Origin: Mycobacterium sp. SMC-2
GTDB taxonomy: Bacteria; Actinomycetota; Actinomycetes; Mycobacteriales; Mycobacteriaceae
DNA length: 64,000 nucleotides
Reading direction: 5' to 3'
Assembly: GCF_025263485.1 (NCBI RefSeq)
Contig: NZ_CP079863.1
Location: forward strand, 4,774,001 to 4,838,000
Under the pieces are notes generated by a model. It was not told the DNA's origin, searched no databases, and was given only the letters and a program-made list of their open reading frames with translations. Positions 47,546 to 61,266 of this stretch are shown in pieces. Numbering within the stretch: the first letter of the stretch is position 1; each line of letters starts with the position of its first letter. The translations under genes were made by a program, and so were the position numbers.

Positions 47546-48325
47546 ATGCGGGCCCGACGGAAGCGGTCTTCGAACCGGTTTTTCAGCATGTCCCATGCGG
47601 ATCAGGCGCCGACGCCCACCAACGGCCGGCCCAAGGCTTCCGCGCGGGCATTGGCCCAGGTCATCGAGCGAAGCTCGCGGATCCAGGGCCCGGCGGCCGA
47701 GGCTTATGTGTCCCGGCTGCGCAACGCGCACCCGAGCAGCAGCCCGGCCGACATCCTCGCCAAGCTGCAGAACCGTTATGTGGGCATGGTGACGGCCAGC
47801 GGCATGGCGGTGGGCGCGGCGGCGACCGTCCCCGGGGTCGGCACGCTGAGCGCGCTGTCTGCCGCCGCGGCGGAAACGGTGACGTTCCTGGAGGCCACCG
47901 CGTTCTTCGTGCTGGCCGTCGCGGTGGTGTACGACATTCCCGCCGACCACCGGGAACGGCGCCGCGCTCTGGTGCTGTCGGTGCTGGTCGGCGACAACAG
48001 CAAGGAGACGGTCGCCCAACTGTTCGGCCCGGCCCGCACCAACGGCGGCTGGGTTTCCGAGACCGTGGCAGCCGTGCCGCTGTCGTCGATGTCGCGGCTG
48101 AACGCGCAGTTGCTCAAGTCCTGGGTCAAGCGGTACACGCTGCGGCGCGGCGCCCTCATGTTCGGCAAGCTGCTGCCGGTGGGCATCGGCATCGTCGTCG
48201 GGGCCGTCGGCAACTACCTCGCCGGGCGCAAGATCGTCCGCAACGCCGACCGGGCGTTCGGCACCCCACCGGTGCGCTGGCCACGCGCCCTGCACCTGGT
48301 GCCGCCGCTGCACGAAGCCGGCTAA
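47546..48325 (+). CDS. Conserved membrane-associated hypothetical protein (Rv1249c-like)
   Basis: A 259-residue protein. A basic N-terminus is followed by a Gly/Ala-rich hydrophobic stretch (about 80-133, two likely helices: [20 protein letters not shown] and a second ending [12 protein letters not shown]) and another hydrophobic segment near the C-terminus (about 208-225, [17 protein letters not shown]). It resembles EcsC-like membrane-associated proteins, but I cannot assign a function. It lies upstream of kgd on the same strand with a 193-bp gap; the product is probably independent of Kgd. Confidence 0.8.
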   Translation: MRARRKRSSNRFFSMSHADQAPTPTNGRPKASARALAQVIERSSRIQGPAAEAYVSRLRNAHPSSSPADILAKLQNRYVGMVTASGMAVGAAATVPGVGTLSALSAAAAETVTFLEATAFFVLAVAVVYDIPADHRERRRALVLSVLVGDNSKETVAQLFGPARTNGGWVSETVAAVPLSSMSRLNAQLLKSWVKRYTLRRGALMFGKLLPVGIGIVVGAVGNYLAGRKIVRNADRAFGTPPVRWPRALHLVPPLHEAG

Positions 48326-48518
48326 CGAACGACCATCCCCTCCTACCCCCGTCTCCCTGGCGAATTGCTGGCGAAAGGTTAGCCTTTATAGGGCGGAGAC
48401 GTTGAGCATCGTCGCTGGTGTGACGTGCTCCACAATCCCGGGGCCGACAAACGTGCGGGCGCCGCGCAACAACTGCTTGAGCGCTTGCAGGACAGAGGAA
48501 TTGAGGCGAACAGCGGTC

Positions 48519-52241
<3,723 letters not shown>

Positions 52242-52328
52242 GCGAGCAGTTCTCGACCACCCACCGGTACGGGGAACCACCGGTCACGGCTAGCCTCGAC
52301 GCAAACGGGCTGACAAGGAAGGTTGCTC

Positions 52329-53156
52329 ATGCAAGGGTTCGCCGGCAAAGTCGCCGTGGTGACGGGCGCGGGTTCGGGTATCGGGCAAGCGCTGGCCGTC
52401 GAGCTGGCTCGCTCGGGTGCCAAGGTCGCGATCAGCGACGTCAACCTCGAGGGTTTGGCGGAGACCGAGGCGCAGTTGAAGGCGATCGGAGCCGACTTCA
52501 AATCGGACCGGCTCGACGTGACCGAGCGCGAGGCGTTCCTGGCCTACGCCGACGCGGTCCGCGAGCACTTCGGCAAGGTGAACCAGATCTACAACAACGC
52601 CGGCATCGCGTTCTCCGGCGACGTCGAAGTCACCCAGTTCAAGGACATCGAGCGGGTGATGGACGTCGACTTCTGGGGCGTCGTCAACGGCACCAAGGCG
52701 TTCCTTCCGCACCTGATCGCCTCGGGCGACGGCCACGTCATCAACGTCTCCAGCGTGTTCGGGCTCTTCTCGGTGCCCGGGCAGGCGGCCTACAACTCGG
52801 CGAAGTTCGCGGTCCGGGGATTCACTGAGGCGCTGCGACAGGAAATGGTGGCCGCCGGCCACCCGGTGGCGGTGACCACGGTGCACCCAGGCGGCATCAA
52901 AACCGCCATCGCCCGCAACGCCACCGTCGCCGAGGGGCTGGACCAGGCCGAGCTGGCCAGCCTGTTCGACAAACGGCTCGCCAAGACCAGCCCCCGGCGG
53001 GCCGCCCAGATAATCCTGGAGGGCGTGCGCAAGAAGAAGGCCCGGGTGCTGGTCGGGACGGACGCCAAGATTCTGGACGCCTTGGTGCGGCTGACCGGCC
53101 CCGGATATCAGCAGCTGTTCGGGCCCGTCATGGGCCGCCTGATGCCCAAGCAGTGA
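52329..53156 (+). CDS. Short-chain dehydrogenase/reductase (Rv1245c-like), first of a tandem pair
   Basis: A 275-residue classical SDR. Cofactor motif TGAGSGIG near residue 14, Asp in ISDVN that suggests NAD(H) preference, NNAG, catalytic Ser in NVSSVFG and YxxxK in QAAYNSAK. The C-terminal extension of about 30 residues (LTGPGYQQLFGPVMG) is shared by this mycobacterial subgroup. A strong AAGGAAGG ribosome binding site precedes the ATG. Substrate unknown. It lies 87 bp after kgd, where M. tuberculosis has the relBE toxin-antitoxin pair, absent here. The next gene is a close paralogue. Confidence 0.9.
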   Translation: MQGFAGKVAVVTGAGSGIGQALAVELARSGAKVAISDVNLEGLAETEAQLKAIGADFKSDRLDVTEREAFLAYADAVREHFGKVNQIYNNAGIAFSGDVEVTQFKDIERVMDVDFWGVVNGTKAFLPHLIASGDGHVINVSSVFGLFSVPGQAAYNSAKFAVRGFTEALRQEMVAAGHPVAVTTVHPGGIKTAIARNATVAEGLDQAELASLFDKRLAKTSPRRAAQIILEGVRKKKARVLVGTDAKILDALVRLTGPGYQQLFGPVMGRLMPKQ

Positions 53157-53241
53157 TCCCGCCGTGGCAATGACGGCCGGTACCGGATAACCTGACGCAG
53201 CACGGGGCCACGGCGCAGGGGCGCCACTAGGGAGTTACGGC

Positions 53242-54093
53242 ATGCAAGGGTTCGCCGGAAAAGTCGCCGTGGTGACGGGCGCGGGCTCAGGGATCGGCCA
53301 GGCATTGGCCCTGGAACTCGGCCGCGCCGGTGCGAAGCTCGCGATCAGCGACGCCGACATCGAAGGGCTGGCGCGGACCGAGGAGCAGCTGAAGGCCATC
53401 GGCGCACCGGTCAAAGCCGACCGGCTCGACGTGACCGAGCGCGAAGCGTTCCTGGCCTACGCCGACGCCGTCCACGAGCACTTCGGCAAGGTCAACCAGA
53501 TCTACAACAACGCCGGGATCACGTTCGTCGGATCCATCAACGACAGCCGGTTCAAGGACATCGAGCAGGTGATGGACGTCGACTATTGGGGCGTCGTGAA
53601 CGGCACCAAGGCTTTCCTCCCCTATTTGATCGCCTCGGGCGACGGCCACGTCGTCAACATCTCGAGCGCGCTCGGCCTGTTCGCGGCGCCGGGGCAGGCG
53701 GCGTACGTTTCGGCCAAGTTCGCCGTTCGCGGTTTCACCGAAGCGCTGCGACTGGAAATGGTGCGGGCCGGCCGACCGGTGCGGGTGACGACGGTGCACC
53801 CGGGCGGCGTCAAGACGGGGTTCGCCCGCAACGCCGTGTTCGCCGACGGGCTCGACCAGGACAGCCTGGCGGAGATGTTCGAGGAACAGCAGGCCAAGAC
53901 CACGCCGCAACGGGCGGCCCATGTCATCTTGGCGGGTGTGCGCAGGAACAAGGCTCGGGTGCTGGTCGGGCCGGACGTCAAGGCCATGGACCTGGTCGTG
54001 CGGCTGACGGGTTCGCAAGCCGATCGGCTACTGGGCGGACCCGTCATGAGTCGGGTGCAGCGCGCCGTGACCCGGTTGTTGCCCAAGCGCTGA
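53242..54093 (+). CDS. Short-chain dehydrogenase/reductase, second of a tandem pair
   Basis: A 283-residue SDR closely similar to the preceding gene over its whole length, including the identical start MQGFAGKVAVVTGAGSGIGQ, the segments DRLDVTEREAFLAYADAV and EHFGKVNQIYNNAGI, and YVSAK as the catalytic YxxxK. The divergence is spread evenly and greatest at the C-terminus, which is longer here. It lies 85 bp downstream of the first copy, with a GGGAG ribosome binding site. It probably arose by tandem duplication and may have a shifted substrate range. It is convergent with lpqZ. Confidence 0.9.
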   Translation: MQGFAGKVAVVTGAGSGIGQALALELGRAGAKLAISDADIEGLARTEEQLKAIGAPVKADRLDVTEREAFLAYADAVHEHFGKVNQIYNNAGITFVGSINDSRFKDIEQVMDVDYWGVVNGTKAFLPYLIASGDGHVVNISSALGLFAAPGQAAYVSAKFAVRGFTEALRLEMVRAGRPVRVTTVHPGGVKTGFARNAVFADGLDQDSLAEMFEEQQAKTTPQRAAHVILAGVRRNKARVLVGPDVKAMDLVVRLTGSQADRLLGGPVMSRVQRAVTRLLPKR

Positions 54094-54112
54094 CCCCGGT
54101 CGCTCTGGGGCG

Positions 54113-54982
54113 TCACCGCCCCAGTGGGTGTTCCGCCAACCATGCGCCGGCCACGGCCTGCGGGTCGGCTCCACCGGCCACTTGGCGGCGCATGTCGACA
54201 AGGGCTGCGGTATCCAGCACGCCGGCCACCTCGTTGATCGCCAACAGCTGCCGATCGCTGAGCGCGTTACGGCGATACAGCGGCACCACGTTCTCGGCGC
54301 GTATCAGTGCGGGCTTGCCGTCGGCGAGCGTGACCAGGTCGGCCGGTAGGCCGGGGTCCGCGGTCGTCGTCCAACCCGCGGTCAGCTGCCCGGCCCGCAC
54401 CGCGGCGAACATCGCCGTCTCGTCGGGGAAATCGCGCGGAACGGGAAGCCGACAGGTGCCCACGGCCGACGGGGCCGCGCGCCCGGTGACCGCCCCGACG
54501 GCCAAGCCGGTGCAGTGCTTGGGCAACGCGCTCAATTCCGCGCTGACATCACTGCCACCCCACGCCTTGGCGGTGGCCGGCGTCACCAGCAGCACGGGCT
54601 TGTCTTCCGCGGCCGTCGTGTAGTCGCCCGCGGCGACGCCTTCGGGAAGCGCGGCCACCATCCCGCGGTAGACGTCGGCGGCGGACGTCGCCACCGCGCC
54701 CGGCTGCAGGCTCTGCAGCTTGCGGCCGGTCAAGGCCGGGACGACGGTGAACGCGCCGGAGTCCAGGCGCGCCATCGGATCCTCAGCGGTCTGGGCGCGG
54801 GCCGCGAAACCGTACGAGCGCAGCGCGGCCACGTAAACCCCGGCCAACAGCGTCGACTCGGGATCCGTCGCGGAGCCGACCACCAGTTCCGGACGGGCGC
54901 CATGGTCGCGGGTGTCGGTCCCGCAGCCGGGCACAGCGAGTATGGCGGCAAGCAGCAAGACCGCCGGCCAGCCGGTTCTCAC
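54113..54982 (-). CDS. lpqZ: Lipoprotein LpqZ, osmoprotectant-binding-like
   Basis: A 289-residue lipoprotein with lipobox VPGC and Cys20. The mature protein resembles the OpuAC/ProX-type substrate-binding domain of glycine betaine importers (ELVVGSATDPESTLLAGVYVAALRSYGF motif), but no permease or ATPase is linked here, so transport partners and ligand are unknown. Its ATG overlaps the malic enzyme stop by 4 bases, so the two genes are translationally coupled even though their products seem unrelated. Confidence 0.87.
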   Translation of the reverse strand: MRTGWPAVLLLAAILAVPGCGTDTRDHGARPELVVGSATDPESTLLAGVYVAALRSYGFAARAQTAEDPMARLDSGAFTVVPALTGRKLQSLQPGAVATSAADVYRGMVAALPEGVAAGDYTTAAEDKPVLLVTPATAKAWGGSDVSAELSALPKHCTGLAVGAVTGRAAPSAVGTCRLPVPRDFPDETAMFAAVRAGQLTAGWTTTADPGLPADLVTLADGKPALIRAENVVPLYRRNALSDRQLLAINEVAGVLDTAALVDMRRQVAGGADPQAVAGAWLAEHPLGR

Positions 54983-56178
54983 CCCGCGGTGTCTGCGGGA
55001 TCTGCGGCCAGGGCCACCGCCGTGGCGACGGCATCTCCGACGCGCACGTCAAGCGGGCTGGGGACGATCCGGTCGAAAGCCAGGTCGTCGCTGACGACGG
55101 AGAAGATCGCCTCGGCCGCGGCCACCTTCATCTTCTCGGTGATCCGCCGGGCCCCGGCGTCCAGCGCGCCGCGGAACACTCCGGGGAACGCGAGCACATT
55201 GTTGATCTGGTTGGGGAAATCGCTGCGACCGGTGGCCACCACCGCCGCGTACCTGGCGGCGACCTCGGGCTGAATCTCCGGGTCCGGGTTGGACAGCGCG
55301 AACACGATCCCGCCGGGTGCCATGGTGGCGACGAGCTCCTCGGGCACCACGCCCCCCGACACCCCGAGGAAGACGTCCGCCCCTTCGAGCGCCTCGACCA
55401 GGCCGCCACTGAGGCCGCCCGGATTGGTCCGTCGCGCCAGCTCGACCTTGACGCCGTTCATGTCGTCGCGCCCGGTGTACAGGATGCCGCGCGAATCCAG
55501 CACCGTGATGTCCGAAACACCCATCGTCAGAAGCAGATTCGTGCACGCCACACCGGCGGCGCCGGCACCGGAGACCACCATCCGCAGCGACGACATGTCG
55601 CGGCCCAGCAGCTTGCTGGCGCCCATCATCGCCGCCAGCACCACGATCGCCGTGCCGTGCTGGTCGTCGTGCATCACCGGGCAGTCCAGCGCCTCGACGA
55701 CCCGCCGCTCGATCTCGAAGCAGCGCGGCGCGGAGATGTCCTCGAGGTTGACGGCGCCGAACGTCGGCCGCAGCCGCACCAGGGTTTCAACGATCTCATC
55801 GGGGTCCTTGGTGTCTACCACGATCGGGATCGCGTTCAGCCCGCCGTACGCCTGGAACAGGGCGCACTTGCCCTCCATCACCGGCAGCGACGCCTCCGGC
55901 CCGATGTCGCCCAGGCCGAGCACCGCGCTGCCGTCGCTGACGACGGCGACCAGCCGGTTCGACCAGGTGTAGCGGGCGGCCAGGGTGCGGTCGGCGGCGA
56001 TCGCGCGGCTGACCTGCGCCACGCCCGGGGTGTAGGCGATCGACAGCGCGCGCTTGGTGTCCAGCGGCGCGCTCAGGGCTACGGAAAGCTTCCCGCCTAC
56101 GTGCGCGTCGAAGATCTCGTCGTCGGTGATCGCGCCCAGTGCGGCGCGCGTCTGTATCGATTCAATCAACTCGGACAC
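54979..56178 (-). CDS. NAD(P)-dependent malic enzyme, short bacterial form
   Basis: A 399-residue malic enzyme converting malate to pyruvate with NAD(P)H formation. Visible motifs: AYTPGVAQVSR (catalytic Tyr), VVSDGSAVLGLGDIGPEASLPVMEGK (catalytic Lys and metal ligands region), MHDDQHGTA (metal-binding Asp pair) and the Rossmann SGAGAAGVACTNLL. It is much shorter than the 548-residue Mez of M. tuberculosis and belongs to the bacterial two-domain type. It starts with GTG. Coupled to lpqZ downstream; mdh lies 73 bp upstream on the same strand, so the malate genes may be co-transcribed, with a palindromic site between them. Confidence 0.9.
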   Translation of the reverse strand: MSELIESIQTRAALGAITDDEIFDAHVGGKLSVALSAPLDTKRALSIAYTPGVAQVSRAIAADRTLAARYTWSNRLVAVVSDGSAVLGLGDIGPEASLPVMEGKCALFQAYGGLNAIPIVVDTKDPDEIVETLVRLRPTFGAVNLEDISAPRCFEIERRVVEALDCPVMHDDQHGTAIVVLAAMMGASKLLGRDMSSLRMVVSGAGAAGVACTNLLLTMGVSDITVLDSRGILYTGRDDMNGVKVELARRTNPGGLSGGLVEALEGADVFLGVSGGVVPEELVATMAPGGIVFALSNPDPEIQPEVAARYAAVVATGRSDFPNQINNVLAFPGVFRGALDAGARRITEKMKVAAAEAIFSVVSDDLAFDRIVPSPLDVRVGDAVATAVALAADPADTAG

Positions 56179-56194
56179 GCGCCCTAGGGTACTG

Positions 56195-56207
56195 ACTACC
56201 GGTTAGT
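56195..56207. promoter_or_regulatory. Palindromic element upstream of the malic enzyme gene, possible TetR-type operator
   Basis: ACTACCGGTTAGT is one base short of the perfect palindrome ACTAACCGGTTAGT that is typical of many mycobacterial TetR-family operators. It lies 17 bases upstream of the malic enzyme start. The regulator is unknown; binding is inference. Confidence 0.35.
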
Positions 56208-56251
56208 AGACCTAATCCTCTAGGGATCACATTCTTGTGACGACCGCCGGG

Positions 56252-57241
56252 TCAGATCAGACCGAGCCCGGTAACCGCGTTGCGCTCGTCGGCCAGCTCG
56301 GCGGTGGACTTGTCGATGCGCCCGCGGGAGAAGTCGTCGATCTCGAGGCCGGTGACGATCTTCCAGTCGCCGTCCTTGGTGGTCACCGGGAACGACGAGA
56401 TCAGCCCTTCCGGCACGCCGTAGGAGCCGTCGGAGACGACCGCCATGGACACCCAGTCGTCGTCCGGGCTGCCGAGCAGCCAGTCGCGGGCGGCGTCGAT
56501 GGTCGCCGACGCGGCCGACGCCGCCGAGGAGGCACCCCGCGCGTCGATGATCGCCGCGCCGCGCTTGGCCACGGTCGGGATGAAGTCGTTCTCGATCCAG
56601 CTCTGGTCACCGACCACCTCGGCGGCGTTCTTGCCGCCGACCTCGGCGTGGAACACGTCGGGGTACTGGGTGGCGGAATGGTTGCCCCAGATCGTCATCT
56701 TCTTGATGTCGGTGACCTTCGCGCCGGTCTTCTTGGCCAGCTGCGAGATGGCCCGGTTGTGGTCCAGGCGGGTCAGCGCCGAGAACCGCTCCTTCGGAAT
56801 GTCGGGCGCGTTGCTCATCGCGATGAGCGCGTTGGTGTTGGCCGGGTTGCCCGTCACGCCGATGCGGATGTCGTCGGCGGCGACCGAGTTCAGGGCCTTG
56901 CCCTGCGCGGTGAAGATCGCGCCGTTCGCCTCCAGCAGGTCGCTGCGCTCCATGCCCGGGCCCCGTGGGCGGGCGCCGACCAACAGGGCGAGGCTGGCAC
57001 CGTCGAAGATCTTGTTCGGATCCGAGCCGATCTGGACCCCGGCCAGCAGCGGGAACGCGCAGTCGTCCAATTCCATCACGACGCCCTCGAGCGCCTTGAG
57101 CGCCGGCTCGATCTCGAGCAGACGCAGCTCGATCGGGTGGTCGGGGCCCAGCAGTGCACCGCTCGCCAAGCGGAACAACAGGCTGTAGCCGATCTGGCCG
57201 GCGGCGCCGGTGACGGCAACCTTGAGAGGACTTGCGCTCAC
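56252..57241 (-). CDS. mdh: Malate dehydrogenase Mdh
   Basis: A 329-residue NAD-dependent malate dehydrogenase (malate to oxaloacetate, TCA cycle), the same length as M. tuberculosis Mdh. Rossmann motif [12 protein letters not shown], substrate-binding loop [15 protein letters not shown] with the conserved arginines, [12 protein letters not shown], and the catalytic Asp-His region LDHNRA and [10 protein letters not shown]. It starts with ATG ([10 protein letters not shown]). In M. tuberculosis mdh is cAMP-responsive; no convincing Crp site was found in the 195-bp region shared with divergent corA. Confidence 0.95.
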   Translation of the reverse strand: MSASPLKVAVTGAAGQIGYSLLFRLASGALLGPDHPIELRLLEIEPALKALEGVVMELDDCAFPLLAGVQIGSDPNKIFDGASLALLVGARPRGPGMERSDLLEANGAIFTAQGKALNSVAADDIRIGVTGNPANTNALIAMSNAPDIPKERFSALTRLDHNRAISQLAKKTGAKVTDIKKMTIWGNHSATQYPDVFHAEVGGKNAAEVVGDQSWIENDFIPTVAKRGAAIIDARGASSAASAASATIDAARDWLLGSPDDDWVSMAVVSDGSYGVPEGLISSFPVTTKDGDWKIVTGLEIDDFSRGRIDKSTAELADERNAVTGLGLI

Positions 57242-57436
57242 GTCGAAACGCTCCTTGTGGAGATAGTCATGAAGATTTCGGGTCTCGGCTCGAAACTAGC
57301 GCACCCTTATCGGCCGCCAACCTCCGGTCCAATACCCGGCCCATTGCTGCGCAAACGGATCGTCGCGCCTCGGTCGGCGGGGACGCGTAGCATGGAGCAC
57401 CGCCTGGTCAGACCTGCGCCGCGATCGGAGGTGGAT

Positions 57437-58540
57437 GTGTTCCAGGGTTTTGACGCATTGCCCGAAGCGCTTCGCCCACTCGCGCACGAACCGCACCCGC
57501 CGCAGCCCGAACCCCAACCGCACTCGCCCAACGAGACGTTGGTCGACTGCGCCGTCTACGCCGAAGGCCACCGCCTGCCCGGGAAATTCAGCTACGCCGC
57601 GGCCAGGGACAAGGTGCGCCAGATCGGCATGCTCGGACAGGATGCCTTCGTCTGGGTCGGCCTGCACGAACCCGACCAAACCGAAATGCAGGAAGTCGCG
57701 GACCTTTTCGGCATGCACCCGCTGGCCGTCGAGGACGCCGTTTGCGCGCACCAGCGACCCAAGCTGGAGCGCTACGACGAAACGGTGTTCCTGGTTCTCA
57801 AGACGGTCAGCTACGTCCCACACGAATCGGTGGTGATGGCCCGTCAGATCGTCGAGACCGGCGAGATCATGGTCTTCGTCGGCAAGGACTTCGTGATCAC
57901 CGTGCGCCACGGCAAGCACGGCGGGCTGTCCGAAGTTCGCAAGCGGATGGACGCCGATCCCGAGCAGTTGCGGCTGGGCCCCTTCGCGGTGATGCACGCC
58001 ATCGCCGACGACGTGGTGGACCACTACCTCGGGGTGAGCGCCCTGATCGAAGCCGACATCGACGCCATCGAGGAAGTGGCGTTCGCCCCGGGCAGCAAGA
58101 TCGACGTCGAACCGATCTATCTGCTCAAGCGGGAAGTCGTCGAGCTGCGCAGGTGCGTGAGCCCCCTGTCCGTGGCGTTCCAGCGAATGCAAGTGGAGAA
58201 CAAGGACATCATCTCCAAAGAAGTGCGGCGCTACCTGCGCGACGTCTCCGACCACCAGTCCCAGGCCGCCGACCAGATTGCCAGTTACGACGACATGCTC
58301 AACTCGCTGATCCAGGCGGCGTTGGCCCGGGTCGGGATGCAGCAGAACAACGACATGCGCAAGATGGCGGCCTGGGCCGGTATCTTGGCGTTTCCCACCA
58401 TGGTCGCCGCGATCTACGGCATGAACTTCCGTTTCATGCCAGAGCTGAATTGGACCTGGGGTTATCCGGGAATAGTGGCGCTGATGGTCCTCGTGTGCCT
58501 GGTCTTGTACTTCCAATTCCGACGCAACAACTGGCTCTAA
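57437..58540 (+). CDS. corA: CorA family magnesium/cobalt transporter
   Basis: A 367-residue CorA channel. A large cytoplasmic N-terminal domain is followed by a long helix (about 200-300, DPEQLRLGPFAVMHAIADDVVDHYL, ASYDDMLNSLIQAAL) and two C-terminal transmembrane helices. The selectivity motif YGMNF lies at the end of the first, and the loop carries MPEL. The GTG giving VFQGFDALPEALRPL was chosen because a CGGAGG ribosome binding site sits 5 bases upstream and the length fits M. tuberculosis CorA. It pentamerises and admits Mg2+. A dispersed inverted-repeat element follows. Confidence 0.92.
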   Translation: MFQGFDALPEALRPLAHEPHPPQPEPQPHSPNETLVDCAVYAEGHRLPGKFSYAAARDKVRQIGMLGQDAFVWVGLHEPDQTEMQEVADLFGMHPLAVEDAVCAHQRPKLERYDETVFLVLKTVSYVPHESVVMARQIVETGEIMVFVGKDFVITVRHGKHGGLSEVRKRMDADPEQLRLGPFAVMHAIADDVVDHYLGVSALIEADIDAIEEVAFAPGSKIDVEPIYLLKREVVELRRCVSPLSVAFQRMQVENKDIISKEVRRYLRDVSDHQSQAADQIASYDDMLNSLIQAALARVGMQQNNDMRKMAAWAGILAFPTMVAAIYGMNFRFMPELNWTWGYPGIVALMVLVCLVLYFQFRRNNWL

Positions 58541-58569
58541 CGCCGGCCTTTCGGCGTGCGCCTGGGAAT

Positions 58570-58650
58570 TCGAGTGTGCATCCAGGGCGAGAATTTCGCG
58601 ATTTTCCCGCCTGGGTACACACTCGACGCCCTAGCCGCACACTCGATGGC
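58570..58650. repeat. Dispersed intergenic inverted-repeat element, copy 2
   Basis: CGAGTGTGC (58571-58579) is exactly inverted as GCACACTCG (58637-58645). Between them lies CACACTCGACGCC (58618-58630), then six bases before the outer arm. This matches the 36399-36500 element in arm sequence, internal motif and spacing. It fills the gap between convergent corA and the SUFU gene, so it may also act in transcription termination. Confidence 0.7.
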
Positions 58651-58653
58651 GGT

Positions 58654-59243
58654 TTATTTCGGTTGTGCCGCAGGACGATTCGAGTTCAACACGTCCACAC
58701 CGTCGTTCTGCCACGCCTGCCGCATCGCCTCGGCGCCCTTGAGCCGCACCCAGGCCGCCTCGGTCGCGGTGATGGGGGTCGCCGCGAGGAATCGCACCGG
58801 GTCGTGGGGCGGTTCCAGCGGCAGATCCTCGATGTCGCTGGGGCCCAACAGCACCGCGGTGAACGGCACCCGGCCCGCAGGCCGTGCCCACAGTGGCGAG
58901 CCGAGATCGACCAACGCGTCGGCGGTCAGCACCAGACCCTCGACGGCCGGCGTTGCGGCCAGTACCGCCAGGCTGCGGGCGATACCGGTGACGGGCCCCG
59001 GATCCCGCAGGCGCAGCACGACTTCGGCGCGGGGGCCTCGCGTCCGGTCGTCGAGGAGCTGCGTCGGGTCGGTCATCGGATAGCGCGAACAGCCCAGCGA
59101 GGCGTAATGAACCAGCCCGTCGCTGCCGCGGAAACGCAGCACCTCGATGGGTTCGGTGCCCAGGAACGTCACGCTCGCCGAATCCGGCTCGGCGTCGGCG
59201 AAGTGGCGGCGCAGGTGCGCGCGCACCTGGTCCAGGATCGGGG

Positions 59244-59247
<4 letters not shown>
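58654..59247 (-). CDS. SUFU (suppressor of fused) domain protein at the end of the trehalose transporter operon
   Basis: A 197-residue protein with the SUFU-domain pattern [26 protein letters not shown] and a C-terminal half with [23 protein letters not shown]. Bacterial SUFU-domain proteins are mostly uncharacterised; some are linked to immunity or toxin systems, but nothing here indicates that. The GTG start overlaps the sugC stop (GTGA), so it is translated as the last gene of the lpqY-sugABC operon. I recall no gene between sugC and corA in M. tuberculosis. It has no signal peptide and is cytosolic. Confidence 0.77.
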
Positions 59248-60422
<1,175 letters not shown>

Positions 60423-60426
60423 CGCG

Positions 60427-61255
60427 CTATCCCTTCACCGCGCCAGAGGTCAACCCGGCGATGATTCGTCGTTGAAAGATTAGAACAAAACCGATGATCG
60501 GGACCGTGATCACGATGGCACCGGCCGCGATTGACCCGGTGGGCTCCTCGAATTGCGAACTGCCACCGAAGTTTGCGATTGCCACCGGTGCGGTGATCGC
60601 CGCCTTCGTGGCGGTCAGCGACAGCGCCAGCATCAGGTCGTTCCAGGCGAAGATGAACACCAGGATGGCCGTGGTCACCACTCCGGGCGCGGCCAGCGGG
60701 ACGATCACCTTGCGGAAAGCCTGGGCCGGTGTGGCACCGTCGACTTTGGCCGCCTTCTCCAGGTCCCACGGGACCTCGCGGAAAAACGCCGACAGCGTGT
60801 AGATGGCAAGCGGCAGAGCGAACGTGATGTAAGGCAGGATCAGGCCCGGCCAGGTGTCGAACAGCCCGACGAAGCGTTCGATGTTGAACAGCGGGGTGAC
60901 CAGCGAGATGGCGGGGAACATGGCGACCAGCAAGGTGGCCCCGATCAGCACCCGCTTGCCGGGGAAGCTCAGCCGGGCGATCGCATAGGCCGCCATCGCG
61001 CCGAGCACCACCGCGATCGCGGTCGTGATCAACCCGATTCCGATCGAGTTCACCAGCGCCGAACCGAACAGGTCCCCCCGGAAGATGCCGCGGTAGTTCT
61101 CGAAGGACACCGACGACGGAATCAGCTTGCCGTCCTTGACCATTGACGTGGGTTTCAGCGAGAGGCTGAGGATCCACAGCACCGGGACAAGCGCGTAAAC
61201 CACCACCACGGTGTCGATGATGGCCCACGCCGCCGCGCGCCGGGCGCCTCCCCGC

Positions 61256-61266
<11 letters not shown>
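60427..61266 (-). CDS. sugB: Trehalose ABC transporter permease SugB
   Basis: A 279-residue inner-membrane permease of the MalG type with about six hydrophobic helices and the ATPase-contact EAA loop [20 protein letters not shown]. The ATG giving [12 protein letters not shown] was chosen because it aligns with the recalled M. tuberculosis start; a longer upstream frame would overlap sugA heavily. It overlaps the sugA stop by 11 bases. It makes the membrane channel with SugA. Confidence 0.93.

Noticed and set aside
57242..57436. Possible Crp site between mdh and corA
   Set aside because: No convincing TGTGA-N6-TCACA match was found, despite mdh being cAMP-responsive in M. tuberculosis.
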